Below are positions 1 through 9,560 of a stretch of 64,000 nt of DNA, piece after piece; within the stretch, counting starts at the first letter, position 1, and every line of letters starts with the position of its first letter. The translations under genes were made by a program, and so were the position numbers. This DNA is from Bacillota bacterium (GTDB lineage Bacteria; Bacillota; Clostridia; Lachnospirales; Lachnospiraceae). The stretch lies in NCBI GenBank assembly GCA_023437365.1, contig JAEZGK010000035.1, forward strand, positions 1-64,000, written 5' to 3'. The notes beneath the pieces were generated by a model, which saw nothing but the letters and a program-made list of their open reading frames with translations, ran no database searches and was not told the origin of the DNA.

Positions 1-136
1 GATATTGTTTGTCATAATCGAACATAAATGTTCGCTTCTGATCAAACAATATCGACAAGCTGTCCGGCAAACAGTGCATGACGGGATGCCTGTATCCTTA
101 CTCTGGCTAACAAAGTGTTTTGCAACAGACCCTTCT
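1..136 (-). repeat. Palindromic MITE-like element, copy 1 (cut by window edge)
   Basis: Read on the minus strand this matches the left half of the elements at 38523-38674 and 43660-43878, ending in a GGTCTGTTGCAAAAC-like terminus near 136. It carries the long-form internal hairpin: GATATTGTTTG and CAAACAATATC arms enclose CGAACAT/ATGTTCG. The other half lies outside the window. It has no coding capacity and sits just downstream of the PFOR gene. The termini resemble IS ends of the CTGTTGCAAA type, so a non-autonomous element is inferred. Confidence 0.75.
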
Positions 137-192
137 TTATTTGCTAATATTTTAAGACAGCTTCTCTCCAGCAGCGGCTTATTATATTCTTA

Positions 193-3100
193 TTAAACAG
201 TCTTCCACTCGATATTGATGCCTATCGGATCGGCAGCCGCCATTTGTTTATAGATTTCATAACGTTCTCTTGCATGCAACTCTGCTCGTCTAAATAGCTC
301 TTCGGCTTGCTCCGGGAAGGACTGTGCCAGAGAGCTGTACCTGACCTGTCCCAGAATAAAGTCACGGAAGCTTTCGGTAGGCTCCTTGGAATCCAGAAGG
401 AACGGATTCTTACCTTCTTCCTTCAAGGCAGGATTATACCGATAGAGATGCCAATATCCAGCCTGGACCGCTTTCTTGATTGTCGCCATACTTCTTCCCA
501 TACCTTCCTTGATACCATGGTTGATACAGGGTGCATAGGCGATCACGATGGACGGTCCATGGTATTCCTCTGCCTCACGGAGAGCCTTGATCAGCTGGGC
601 ATTATCTGCATTGATTCCGACCTGGGCAACATACACATTTCCATAGGACATCATCATTCGTCCCAAATCCTTCTTTCCTTGCTTCTTTCCGGAGGCTGCA
701 AATTTGGCTATTGCTGCGATCGGTGTGGACTTCGAGGATTGCCCTCCCGTATTGGAATAGACCTCTGTATCAAATACCAGTACATTAACATCCTCTCCTG
801 ACGCCATCACATGATCCAGTCCACCGTAACCGATATCATATGCCCAGCCGTCACCGCCGACCAGCCAAATGCTTCTTTTCGTCAGATAATCCCGATTTTG
901 CTTAATATTATCTACAATCGCCATTGTTTCTACATCTGTAGAACCGAATTTCTCCAGGACATTGATGAGCTTATTGCCTGCTTCTCCCGAGGCACTGCCG
1001 TCCTCCTTATAGTGCAGCCAGTCATGGCAGGCTTCCTTAACCTTCTCCTCTACGTTTTTCTCAATCAGGATTCTCATATTCTGTTCCAGCTTATTACGCA
1101 GCTGTTTTACGGCCAGATACATACCGTAGCCGAACTCAGCGTTATCCTCAAACAGGGAATTTGCCCAGGAGGGTCCCTTTCCTTCGCGATTGACTGTATA
1201 TGCGGTACTCGGAGCCGATGCTGCCCAGATGGAGGAGCAGCCTGTCGCATTGGCTATCATCATCCGTTCGCCAAACAGCTGCGTAATTAGCTTGATATAT
1301 GGCGTTTCACCGCAGCCTGCGCAGGCTCCGGAAAATTCAATCAGCGGGGCCTTGAACTGGCTGTCCTTAAAGATAGCACCATAGGCTACCTGTTCCTTGA
1401 AGCTGACCTTCTCCACCGCATAGCTCCAGTTGTCCAGCTCCCTCGGTATCTGGGTTCCAATCGGCTCCATAATCAAAGCCTTCCCCTTGGCCGGACAGAT
1501 ATCGGCACAGTTGCCGCAGCCGGTACAATCCATAGGGCTGATCTGAATTTTATATTGATATCCTTCCAGGTTCTTACCGCTGGCAGGCTTTGTGACGAAG
1601 CTTTTGGGAGCCTTTGCAACCTCTTCTTCATTCAGCAGGAACGGTCGAATGACCGCATGCGGACAGATATAAGCACATTGATTACATTGAATACAGCGTT
1701 CCATAATCCATTCCGGAACATTGACTGCAATACCGCGCTTCTCATAGGCTGTGGTTCCGGAAGGGAAGGTTCCGTCCTCACGGTCTTTGAAGGCACTGAC
1801 CGGAAGGTCTCCGCCCTTCATGCTCGCCATGGGACGCATGATTTTCTTGATAAATTCCGGTTCCTCTGTATCCTGTGATCCCTCAGTATTCAAATTCTTC
1901 CAGGCTTTCGGAAGTTCGACTTTATGAATGGAATGAATACCCTGATCTACTGCAGCCTCATTCATCTTGACAATCTTCTCGCCCTTCTTACCGTAAAGCT
2001 TATGAATCCCGGCTTTCAGCTCCTGGACATAGACGCTGTCCGGCAATACCCCTGTCAGCTTGAAGAAGGCTCCCTGCATGATCATATTGATACGGTTGCC
2101 GAGACCAATCTCCTGAGCAATACCGATGGCATTAATCGTATAGAATTTGACTTCCTTCTCAGCCAGCTGTTTTCTCATGACACTGGGGAGATTCTCTTCC
2201 AGTTCCTTCTCTTCCCACAGCGTATTGAGAACAAAGGTTCCTCCGCGCTTGATGCTTTGCAGCAGGTCATACTTATTCACATAGGATTGATTATGGCAGG
2301 CCACATAATCTGCATGAGAGACCAGATAGGTGGAACGAATTGGGTCTTTGCCAAATCGTAAGTGGGATACCGTCAATCCTCCCGATTTTTTGGAGTCATA
2401 ATCAAAATAAGCCTGTACCTTCAAATCAGAATGCTCACCAATGATTTTAATGGCTTGCTTATTGGCTCCTACCGTTCCATCGGAACCGAGTCCCCAGATC
2501 TGACAGGAAATCATATCCTCCGGCTCTACCTGTAGCTCCTTCATTGGCTGAAGCGAGGTTTTTGTCACATCGTCATTGATACCGATTGTGAAGAAATTCT
2601 TCGGTTTAGCCTCCTTCAGATTCTGATAAACCGAAGCGATGTGGGTCGGATTCGTATCCTTGGAACCCAGCCCGTAACGCCCCCCATAGATTTCAGGTGC
2701 CTGACTGCTTCCGGCATAACAGGAGCAGACATCCAGATAAAGCGGCTCACCAATCGAACCCGGCTCCTTTGTTCTGTCCAGGACTGCAATCCTCTTCACT
2801 GAGGAAGGAATACACTTTTTAAAATGTTCCATGGAGAAGGGCCGGTACAGATGAACCTTTACCAATCCATATTTTTCTCCCAAGCGGTTGAAGTAATCAA
2901 TCGTCTGTTCAATGGTCTGCGTCACGGAACCCATTGCAACGATAACATACTCCGCATCGGACGGACCGTAATAGTCGAATAATCCATAGGTCCTCCCGGT
3001 ATATTCGCTCGTTTTTCTTAAATAATCCTCAACCACCGGGATAATATCCTCATAGAACGGGTTGGACATCTCTCTGCCCTGGAAATAGATGTCTGAATTC

Positions 3101-3759
3101 TGTGCTGTTCCTCGTATCACAGGATGATTCGGTGATAAGGCACGGTCACGGAAGCTTTGTACTGCTTCCATATCCACCAGTTCGGCATAATCCCTGTATT
3201 CTAAGGCCTCAATCTTTTGCACCTCATGGGAAGTACGAAATCCGTCAAAGAAATGTACAAAGGGAAGTCTTCCTTTGATTGCTGACAAATGCGCCACCGG
3301 TGCCAGATCCATTACCTCCTGAACCGAACCCGAGGCAAGCATTGCACATCCGGTCTGTCTGGTAGCCATAACATCCTGATGATCACCGAATATATTGAGG
3401 GCATGCGCTGCAATCGCCCGCGCACTGACATGGATGACTCCGGGCAGCAGCTCTCCTGCTGCTTTATACATATTCGGTATCATCAATAATAAACCCTGGG
3501 ATGCGGTAAAGGTTGTCGTCAGCGCTCCGGCCTGTAAGGAACCGTGAAATGCCCCGGCGGCTCCCGCCTCCGATTGCATTTCTACCACATTTACCTCCTG
3601 TCCGAAGATATTCTTCCTGCCGTTCGCAGCCCAATCATCCGTAACCTCTGCCATACCGGAGGAGGGTGTGATGGGATAAATCGCCGCAACCTCCGTAAAG
3701 GCATAAGCGGCATACGCTGCCGCGGTATTGCCATCTATCGTCATTTGAATTTTAGCCAT
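193..3759 (-). CDS. nifJ: Pyruvate:ferredoxin (flavodoxin) oxidoreductase
   Basis: This enzyme oxidatively decarboxylates pyruvate to acetyl-CoA and CO2 and reduces ferredoxin; it is the main pyruvate outlet of anaerobic clostridia and is cytoplasmic. The 1188-residue length fits the single-chain PFOR family. The N-terminal pyrimidine-binding domain begins TIDGNTAAAYAAYAF and contains YPITPSS. Two 4Fe-4S motifs lie at about residues 687-700 (CIQCNQCAYICP) and 743-757 (CTGCGNCADICP). The thiamine diphosphate domain starts at about 811 (CAGCGETPY), with GGDGWAYDIG near 966. The start is preceded by AGGAAAGGAACG. It lies 72 bp downstream of the small spore-protein gene on the same strand, so the two may be co-transcribed. 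No odd residues were noted. Confidence 0.97.
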   Translation of the reverse strand: MAKIQMTIDGNTAAAYAAYAFTEVAAIYPITPSSGMAEVTDDWAANGRKNIFGQEVNVVEMQSEAGAAGAFHGSLQAGALTTTFTASQGLLLMIPNMYKAAGELLPGVIHVSARAIAAHALNIFGDHQDVMATRQTGCAMLASGSVQEVMDLAPVAHLSAIKGRLPFVHFFDGFRTSHEVQKIEALEYRDYAELVDMEAVQSFRDRALSPNHPVIRGTAQNSDIYFQGREMSNPFYEDIIPVVEDYLRKTSEYTGRTYGLFDYYGPSDAEYVIVAMGSVTQTIEQTIDYFNRLGEKYGLVKVHLYRPFSMEHFKKCIPSSVKRIAVLDRTKEPGSIGEPLYLDVCSCYAGSSQAPEIYGGRYGLGSKDTNPTHIASVYQNLKEAKPKNFFTIGINDDVTKTSLQPMKELQVEPEDMISCQIWGLGSDGTVGANKQAIKIIGEHSDLKVQAYFDYDSKKSGGLTVSHLRFGKDPIRSTYLVSHADYVACHNQSYVNKYDLLQSIKRGGTFVLNTLWEEKELEENLPSVMRKQLAEKEVKFYTINAIGIAQEIGLGNRINMIMQGAFFKLTGVLPDSVYVQELKAGIHKLYGKKGEKIVKMNEAAVDQGIHSIHKVELPKAWKNLNTEGSQDTEEPEFIKKIMRPMASMKGGDLPVSAFKDREDGTFPSGTTAYEKRGIAVNVPEWIMERCIQCNQCAYICPHAVIRPFLLNEEEVAKAPKSFVTKPASGKNLEGYQYKIQISPMDCTGCGNCADICPAKGKALIMEPIGTQIPRELDNWSYAVEKVSFKEQVAYGAIFKDSQFKAPLIEFSGACAGCGETPYIKLITQLFGERMMIANATGCSSIWAASAPSTAYTVNREGKGPSWANSLFEDNAEFGYGMYLAVKQLRNKLEQNMRILIEKNVEEKVKEACHDWLHYKEDGSASGEAGNKLINVLEKFGSTDVETMAIVDNIKQNRDYLTKRSIWLVGGDGWAYDIGYGGLDHVMASGEDVNVLVFDTEVYSNTGGQSSKSTPIAAIAKFAASGKKQGKKDLGRMMMSYGNVYVAQVGINADNAQLIKALREAEEYHGPSIVIAYAPCINHGIKEGMGRSMATIKKAVQAGYWHLYRYNPALKEEGKNPFLLDSKEPTESFRDFILGQVRYSSLAQSFPEQAEELFRRAELHARERYEIYKQMAAADPIGINIEWKTV

Positions 3760-3831
3760 AATTCTCTTCGTTCCTTTCCTGATCTAATTCTGAAGCCCTT
3801 ACCCATCATCCGGCAGGCAAGGCTCTCCAGT

Positions 3832-4026
3832 TTATAATTTGCTGCCGTTGTCGACCCAATCCTTGGCATCTATCACACGTTCCACATTTGGTTTATTTAC
3901 CTGATCCACCTCATAATTATCCTCGGAATTCTGCCATGCCGCAGTACCCTCATTATTGGTGGGATTCGTTGTATTCAGTCTCTTATTATGCCTTCCCTGA
4001 AAGATTTCCTTACCCTTAATTAACAT
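3832..4026 (-). CDS. Small DUF3787 (CDIF630_02480-like) spore protein
   Basis: A 64-residue hydrophilic protein. Its C-terminal half carries the pattern of the DUF3787 family, a small clostridial spore-associated protein: TAAWQNSEDNYEVDQVNKP followed by VIDAKDWVDNGSK. The molecular role of the family is not known to me. I chose the ATG at 4026 because GGAGGAAG precedes it at good spacing. The same frame runs open to 4173, where AGGAGG precedes another ATG by only 3 bases, but the added 49 residues do not look like protein. The family assignment rests on motif recognition only. Confidence 0.7.
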   Translation of the reverse strand: MLIKGKEIFQGRHNKRLNTTNPTNNEGTAAWQNSEDNYEVDQVNKPNVERVIDAKDWVDNGSKL

Positions 4027-4215
4027 AATTCTTCCTCCATTTCTTTCTGATTTATAAATATAGCACTCTGCTAGAATACATTTTGTCCGAAAAATGCACT
4101 TACTATTACCCGATTCAGTATAAATTCTTTTATTCTCACCAAACGCTTTTCTGTATATCGTTACTTGTGCCATATGCCTCCTGTGACAGCAATCACAATT
4201 GCGTTAATATAACAT

Positions 4216-4275
4216 AAAAAACCGGTCTTTTCCTTCTTCCCGGCATACTGCCCGAAACGAATGAAAGACCGGTTT
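4216..4275 (-). terminator. Rho-independent terminator of the amino-acid permease gene
   Basis: On the minus strand, AAACCGGTCTTT pairs with AAAGACCGGTTT and is followed by a T-run. It lies just after the permease stop codon at 4295. Confidence 0.85.
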
Positions 4276-4294
4276 CGATTCTTTTCATTTAATT

Positions 4295-5632
4295 CTAAAT
4301 CACTCTGGTTTTGTTCTTTTTGTAATACAGATATCCAGCTAAAAGTATGGAAAAGCATACCAGAAAATAATACAGAAACAGCGGATGTGTCACACTGCCG
4401 GAGATAATTACCAGTGAGCCGACGCATGCCAAAGCCGGGATAATGTAACCTTTGACAGCTCCTTTGATCTGTCCCTGCTTTGCCAGCCTCATAACGGCAT
4501 AATAAAGTACGATGTAATTCAGATAACTGACTCCGATTGCTATCTCGGAGACGTCTCCCTTCATCCCGAACTTCTGCGTGATATAGTGAAGCAGCATCCA
4601 GAACATGGACAAGGCATAGGCAAGGATTGCAGAGTTCAGCGGCATACCTGCAAGCTTCCTATTTTCCTTCTTCAACACCTCACTCCCCGGTATCATATTT
4701 CTGAGAGCCAGGGAATACGGCATTCTTATGAAGCCAAGGGTAATCCCGTTCACTGTACCAAGGACTGAGATTACGACAAAGATTAAGATGAATTTTGCTC
4801 CGACGTTGCCGAACAGCTTCGTGGCTGCCAAAAAAACCGAACTGTCTCCCTGCTCAAGAACTGTACCGGGCCCAAGTAAAGCTGTGATTCCGACAAAGTA
4901 CATAACATAAGCCAATAGGATCACAAGGGGTGATATGGTTAACGCCAATGGCAGGTTACGTTTGCTGTTTTTGATCTCATTACATATTGAAGTGGCAACA
5001 ATCCAACCGTCAAAGGAAAATGCAATCGGAGCAAAAGCTGCCAGCCAGCCACCCGCTGCTTTCGCTTGTCCAAACCCGGTCACACCCTCCGCAATCAAAT
5101 CGGTGGGTTGTCCCAGTAGCAAACCAGCAATTGCTATAATTAACAGCGGTATCAATTTGATAATCATCGACGCATTCTGAAAATAGCCGCCTGCTTTGGC
5201 AGATAAGGTATTGGTTATAAATAATAAGGTAAGGCAGCCTACTCCAATCAGTGTCGATCTCTCCAGGGTAATATCGAGTCCGAACAACTGGCTGATATAG
5301 ATACCGCTGACCCAGGCAACCACTGCCGCCAGAGTCGGCAGATACAAAAAGGTCTGAAACCATCCGAAGGCACAGGAGGGTCCGATACCGATAAACTCCT
5401 CAGTATAGGCAATCACTCCGCCCGGCTTATCGGTACGGGTTGCCAGCTGTGATATTGTCAGGCACCCGAATATAATAGCAATGGCTGCGACACAGAATAT
5501 AATAATCCCCAATAGCACATTACCATTGGTATAGCTAAGTACATTATCAGCCTTAAAGAATATTCCCGATCCGATCACAACTCCGATAATCATTGTAACC
5601 GCTGTAAACAACCCATATCTTCTCTTATCCAT
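4295..5632 (-). CDS. APC-superfamily amino-acid permease (SteT-like)
   Basis: An integral membrane amino-acid transporter, probably an exchanger, of 445 residues with about 12 hydrophobic segments. The N-terminus has the unwound TM1 signature of the APC superfamily (IIGVVIGSGIFF), and TM2-TM3 contain GGVIAYTEEFIG-like text. The overall look is closest to the serine/threonine exchanger SteT group, but the substrate cannot be read from sequence. I chose the ATG at 5632 (MDKRRYG) because AAGGAGAAGG precedes it. An open frame extends to 5683, but it runs through a terminator-like hairpin and has no ribosome binding site. It is a stand-alone gene with its own terminator. Confidence 0.88.
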   Translation of the reverse strand: MDKRRYGLFTAVTMIIGVVIGSGIFFKADNVLSYTNGNVLLGIIIFCVAAIAIIFGCLTISQLATRTDKPGGVIAYTEEFIGIGPSCAFGWFQTFLYLPTLAAVVAWVSGIYISQLFGLDITLERSTLIGVGCLTLLFITNTLSAKAGGYFQNASMIIKLIPLLIIAIAGLLLGQPTDLIAEGVTGFGQAKAAGGWLAAFAPIAFSFDGWIVATSICNEIKNSKRNLPLALTISPLVILLAYVMYFVGITALLGPGTVLEQGDSSVFLAATKLFGNVGAKFILIFVVISVLGTVNGITLGFIRMPYSLALRNMIPGSEVLKKENRKLAGMPLNSAILAYALSMFWMLLHYITQKFGMKGDVSEIAIGVSYLNYIVLYYAVMRLAKQGQIKGAVKGYIIPALACVGSLVIISGSVTHPLFLYYFLVCFSILLAGYLYYKKNKTRVI

Positions 5633-5666
5633 AACAGTTTTCCTTCTCCTTAAAAGTATTGGTAAG

Positions 5667-5704
5667 CAAAAAAACTGCTGCAAAGTTACTGTCTTAGCAG
5701 CAGT
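5667..5704 (-). terminator. Intrinsic terminator in the permease leader (possible attenuator)
   Basis: On the minus strand ACTGCTGC and GCAGCAGT form an 8-bp perfect stem followed by seven T. It sits 35 bp upstream of the permease ATG and about 230 bp after the cyclase stop. It may end the upstream transcript or act as an attenuator of the permease. A possible promoter (TTGTGC, 16 bp, TATTAT) lies upstream of it around 5778-5805. No T-box sequence was found. Confidence 0.6.
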
Positions 5705-5828
5705 CCTTCCTATTCCATAGAATGTGTATTATCAATCATTTTTATGATTTCTTGTTACCATTTTTTACAACAGCCCTTATAATATACCATTTATTCAGGA
5801 GAAGCACAATAGCAATAGTATCTTTTGC

Positions 5829-5938
5829 TTCTATATTGATTCTATATTGTTTCTATATTGTTTCTATATTGTTTCTATATTGCTTCTATATTGCTTCTAT
5901 ATTGCTTCTATATTGTTTCTATATTATTTCTATATTTA
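5829..5938. repeat. Ten-unit tandem repeat, 11-bp period
   Basis: Ten head-to-tail units of TTCTATATTGT (plus strand), all exactly 11 bp, differing mainly at the last base. The final unit contains the stop codon of the cyclase gene. The period equals about one helical turn. There are no spacers, so it is not a CRISPR. Confidence 0.95.
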
Positions 5939-6583
5939 TCCTCTATATGGATTCTCCAGCAATATTGCTCTCACGGGAGCAGCCTCGGCATTGGGAATAT
6001 TTAAAGGAAGTGCAATCAGCTGATACCTGCCTTCCCGTACCTCAGCGAGCCTTAATCCCTCAAGAATGTGTATGCCTTTTCCCATCAGTGCCTTATGAGT
6101 CTCATGCCCCGGCTGCCCTCGCTCAATTCCGAGTGCATCAATACCCACACCTCGTACAGGAATGCCTGCAAGATAATTGGCTCCGCTTTTCTCAAGATAG
6201 ATAAACTCCTTCTCCAGAATCGGATCATAGGAATTTCTAGTCTTCAGAAGGATGAAATCTCCCGGTACAATCGTTTTGCTTCTTAAATCCTCCTCCGTGA
6301 TTCCTAGTGTCACCTCAGTCAGGTCAACAACAATGCACTCGGTAATCAATTCCTCAAGCTTCAGACTATCCATACGGTTTCCGTCCGGCAGGATATGGAG
6401 GGTACGATCCAAGTGCGTGCCTGTATGCATATTCATATGAATACTGGATTCATAGACCGTTCCTCTCTCAAAGTCAGACTCGATAAAGAATTTTGGCTTC
6501 TTTTCCTCCCTTCCTTTCCATACCGGTATCTCCTCGGTGATTGGCATCGATATATCATAAATCCTCTGATCGCTTTGCATCAT
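5936..6583 (-). CDS. Cyclase-family hydrolase (kynurenine formamidase-like)
   Basis: A 215-residue member of the cyclase/KynB metal-dependent hydrolase family (PF04199 type), whose members hydrolyse amides or lactones. The diagnostic HxGTHxD metal-binding motif is present as HMNMHTGTHLD near residue 50. DISMPITEEIPVW near the N-terminus is also typical. The length is normal for the family. The substrate is not predictable. The start is an ATG-ATG pair preceded by AAAGGAC. It follows zwf by 18 bp on the same strand, so it is probably the last gene of a gnd-zwf operon, which may hint at a lactone or sugar-acid substrate. The stop codon is embedded in the 11-bp tandem array. Confidence 0.85.
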   Translation of the reverse strand: MMQSDQRIYDISMPITEEIPVWKGREEKKPKFFIESDFERGTVYESSIHMNMHTGTHLDRTLHILPDGNRMDSLKLEELITECIVVDLTEVTLGITEEDLRSKTIVPGDFILLKTRNSYDPILEKEFIYLEKSGANYLAGIPVRGVGIDALGIERGQPGHETHKALMGKGIHILEGLRLAEVREGRYQLIALPLNIPNAEAAPVRAILLENPYRG

Positions 6584-6601
6584 ATGCTACTGTCCTTTCT
6601 G

Positions 6602-8101
6602 TTATACATGCCACCATTTCCGTCCATCCTTAGCCAATAATTCAAAGGCTCTGACCGGTCCCATGGTTCCTGCTTCATAATTAGGGAATTGGCTCTTCTT
6701 CTGCTCCCGGTAACCGATCAGATGATCTGCCACGATCCAGGCGGATTCTACCTCATCCCACCTTGAGAACAAGGTTGCATCCCCACGTAAGATATCATAG
6801 ATCAGGCGTTCATATGCTTCCGGAGTATTTCCCTGTGTGGGACTGAAGGAGCTGGTATCCATCTTCGTGGCCACAATCCCCTGATGACTTGAAAAATCCT
6901 TTGTGTTGAATTGAAAAAATACACCTACATTCGGTTGGATTCGAAGCACCAGAAGATTCGGCTCCTGTATCTCCTGATCCTTAAAATATAAGATATTGGG
7001 TAAATCCTTAAATTGCACAACAATCTCGGCAGAGCTTTTACCGAGTCGTTTTCCTGTCCTGATATAGAACGGAGTACCCGCCCAGCGGAAATTATTAATG
7101 TGCAGCTTTAATGCCACAAAGGTTTCTGTCTGAGAATTGGGAGGTACATTCTGCTCCTCGCGGTAACCCGCAACAGGTAATCCGTCAATCAAGCCGGGTC
7201 CGTACTGGCCGAAGACCACATTGTTTTTCAGAAATTCCGGTGAAATCTCTTCAATAGCCTCCAGTACCTTCTGCTTCTCCGTACGGATGGAATCCGTCTT
7301 TAGATTGGTCGGTGGTTCCATAGCGACCAGAGAAAGGATTTGAATGATATGATTCTGAATCATATCCCTCATGGCGCCGGAATTCTCATAGTAGTTTCCT
7401 CGGGTCCCTACCCCGAGCTTTTCCGTCAGAGATATCTGTATATTATCTATGAATTTATTATTCCAGATGCTTTCAAATATGGAATTGCCAAAACGTAGAA
7501 CCATAATATTCTGTATCATTTCTTTGCCAAGGTAATGATCTATCCGGTAGATGCTCCGTTCCGGAAACACCTCTAAAATCTTATTATTCAGTATTCTTGC
7601 TGTCTTTAAATCTTTGCCGAAGGGCTTTTCTATGATCAGACGGCTCCAGGCATGTTCTGAGACTGCCATATTACTCAGCTGCAGTCCTTGTACAATTGTT
7701 TCAAAATATTCCGGTGCAACTGCAAGATAGAATACTCTGTTACCCTCGGTACCTGCCGTCCTATCCAACTGATCAAGATAGCTCTTTAATTCTAGGAACC
7801 CCTCCAAATTCGTAAAATCAAACTGGTAGTAATGGATCATCGCCTGAAGCTTGTTCCATACCTTCTCATCCAGCTTGTTTCTGGAATGCTTGTTCACAGA
7901 GGTATAGATATCCTTCTTGTATTCCTCCTCGGACTTATCCCGTCTCCCGACAGCAACCACTGCAAAATTCTCCGGCAGCAGACGGTCCAATATCAGATTA
8001 TATAAAGCAGGCATCAGCTTTCTATTCGTTAAATCTCCGGTCCCCCCGAAGATTACCATAATCGCTGATAAACTCTCTTTTTCATTCAATGAATGATTCA
8101 T
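6602..8101 (-). CDS. zwf: Glucose-6-phosphate 1-dehydrogenase
   Basis: The first enzyme of the oxidative pentose phosphate pathway, producing 6-phosphogluconolactone and NADPH. The protein has 499 residues, a normal length. The dinucleotide motif FGGTGDLTNRKL lies near residue 15 and the catalytic signature RIDHYLGKE near residue 182. I chose the ATG at 8101 because AAAGGAGGAG precedes it; a longer frame to 8128 has no ribosome binding site. It lies 40 bp downstream of gnd, and the pair forms the oxidative branch operon. No separate 6-phosphogluconolactonase gene is seen here; the downstream cyclase-family hydrolase is the only nearby hydrolase. Confidence 0.97.
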   Translation of the reverse strand: MNHSLNEKESLSAIMVIFGGTGDLTNRKLMPALYNLILDRLLPENFAVVAVGRRDKSEEEYKKDIYTSVNKHSRNKLDEKVWNKLQAMIHYYQFDFTNLEGFLELKSYLDQLDRTAGTEGNRVFYLAVAPEYFETIVQGLQLSNMAVSEHAWSRLIIEKPFGKDLKTARILNNKILEVFPERSIYRIDHYLGKEMIQNIMVLRFGNSIFESIWNNKFIDNIQISLTEKLGVGTRGNYYENSGAMRDMIQNHIIQILSLVAMEPPTNLKTDSIRTEKQKVLEAIEEISPEFLKNNVVFGQYGPGLIDGLPVAGYREEQNVPPNSQTETFVALKLHINNFRWAGTPFYIRTGKRLGKSSAEIVVQFKDLPNILYFKDQEIQEPNLLVLRIQPNVGVFFQFNTKDFSSHQGIVATKMDTSSFSPTQGNTPEAYERLIYDILRGDATLFSRWDEVESAWIVADHLIGYREQKKSQFPNYEAGTMGPVRAFELLAKDGRKWWHV

Positions 8102-8141
8102 TTTCTCCTCCTTTCTGAAGCAAAACAACGGTTACTTCCTC

Positions 8142-9560
8142 TTACCAGTTGGTATGATAGATCCCGTCCCTGTCTTTGCGCTCATAGGTATGTGCTCCGA
8201 AGTAGTCTCTCTGTGCCTGAAGAAGATTCATCGGCAGCTCACTGCTCCGATACCCATCATAATATGCCAGGGCACTGGTAAAAGCGGGGATGCTGATGCC
8301 GTGTTGAATTGCTGTGATGATTATCTGACGCCACTCTGTCTGATAATTTCGAATGGTATCGGCAAAATACTCTTCCATCAGGAGATTGGATAAATCAGGT
8401 TTTTTCTCATAAGCTTCAGTAATTCTATTTAAGAATTGTGCTCTGATGATACAGCCGCCACGGAAAATCTTAGCAATTTCTCCAAATTTAAGCTTCCAGC
8501 CCAACTGCTCTGATGCCCCCTTCATCAAATCAAAGCCCTGGGCATAAACACAAATTTTTGCGGAATACAGTGCTCTTCTTACGGCTTCAATCAAATCCTT
8601 CTCCTCTATACCCTGAGTGCCAGGTTGTACTTCCGGTCCCTGAAGTACTAATGCGGCCTCGGTTCTTTCCCCTTTCATGGAGGAAAGGTATCGTACATAA
8701 ACCGCCTCAGTAATTGAGGGGGTAGGTATGCCCAAATCCAGAGATATCTGACCGGTCCATTTTCCGGTTCCCTTCTGCCCGGCTACATCCAATATACGAT
8801 TCACCAGATAGTCCCCGCTGAAGGCATCCTTCTTACCAAAGATATCAGCGGTTATTCCAATCAGGTAGCTGTTCAATTCTCCCTGGTTCCATTCTTCAAA
8901 AATCTTCTGAAGCTCCGGAGGAGTCAAGTGCAGAACCTTTCGAAGAATATCATAGGCTTCGGCAATCAGCTGCATATCCGCATACTCGATACCGTTATGA
9001 ACCATCTTTACAAAATGACCTGCCCCATTCTCACCGATATAAGTTGAGCAAGGTTCACCTTCTGCTTTCGCAGAAATGGCTGTGAGTACCTCTTCCATCC
9101 TACGGTAGGCTTCAAGGTCACCTCCTGGCATGATGGCCGGACCCTTTCTTGCACCTTCCTCACCGCCGGAGATACCAGTGCCCAGATACAGAAGCTCCTT
9201 GGATCGCAGCTCTCTGCTTCTTCTAATGGTATCCTCATAATAGGAATTGCCTCCATCCATCAGTAAATCTCCTTTAGACAACAAAGGCAGGAGCTGTCTG
9301 ATTGTATCATCCACAGCATCTCCTGCCTTCACCATCATGATGATTCTGCGAGGGACCTCCAAAGACGCAATAAATTCCTCCAGAGTATAACAGCCTTCTA
9401 GATTACCCCGAAAACTCTCTTCCGATATTTCCTCCAACAGCTCCTTTGTCTTCTGCGAAGAACGGTTATATACCGAAACTTGAAAGCCGTGTTCCGCAAT
9501 GTTTAGTGCCAGATTTTTGCCCATGACGGCAAGACCTATTACACCGATTTGGCTCTTCAT
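8142..9560 (-). CDS. gnd: 6-phosphogluconate dehydrogenase, decarboxylating
   Basis: Converts 6-phosphogluconate to ribulose 5-phosphate, CO2 and NADPH. The 472-residue length is typical of the long form. The N-terminal Rossmann region reads IGVIGLAVMGKNLALNI. The family signature GISGGEEGARKGPAIMPGG is present, and KMVHNGIEYADMQ near residue 182 carries the catalytic Lys. AAGGAGGAG precedes the ATG. It is the first gene of the gnd-zwf-cyclase operon. Confidence 0.97.
   Translation of the reverse strand: MKSQIGVIGLAVMGKNLALNIAEHGFQVSVYNRSSQKTKELLEEISEESFRGNLEGCYTLEEFIASLEVPRRIIMMVKAGDAVDDTIRQLLPLLSKGDLLMDGGNSYYEDTIRRSRELRSKELLYLGTGISGGEEGARKGPAIMPGGDLEAYRRMEEVLTAISAKAEGEPCSTYIGENGAGHFVKMVHNGIEYADMQLIAEAYDILRKVLHLTPPELQKIFEEWNQGELNSYLIGITADIFGKKDAFSGDYLVNRILDVAGQKGTGKWTGQISLDLGIPTPSITEAVYVRYLSSMKGERTEAALVLQGPEVQPGTQGIEEKDLIEAVRRALYSAKICVYAQGFDLMKGASEQLGWKLKFGEIAKIFRGGCIIRAQFLNRITEAYEKKPDLSNLLMEEYFADTIRNYQTEWRQIIITAIQHGISIPAFTSALAYYDGYRSSELPMNLLQAQRDYFGAHTYERKDRDGIYHTNW

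Noticed and set aside
307..2361. Several plus-strand open frames of 107-164 codons
   Set aside because: They lie antisense within the PFOR gene, lack ribosome binding sites and show no protein-like composition.
4027..4173. N-terminal extension of the small spore protein to 113 residues
   Set aside because: The added residues look like translated non-coding DNA, and a better ribosome binding site lies at 4026.
4161..4427. 88-codon minus-strand frame after the permease gene
   Set aside because: It runs through the permease 3' end and the terminator hairpin.
5705..5830. T-box leader before the amino-acid permease
   Set aside because: No T-box GGTGGTACCGCG-type sequence or specifier arrangement could be found; only a terminator is supported.
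5829..5938. Possible CRISPR array
   Set aside because: Units are 11 bp, contiguous and without spacers; no cas genes are present. The same applies to the 23-bp array.
5722..6204. 160-codon plus-strand frame over the 11-bp array
   Set aside because: Its low-complexity text comes from the tandem repeat and it is antisense to the cyclase gene.
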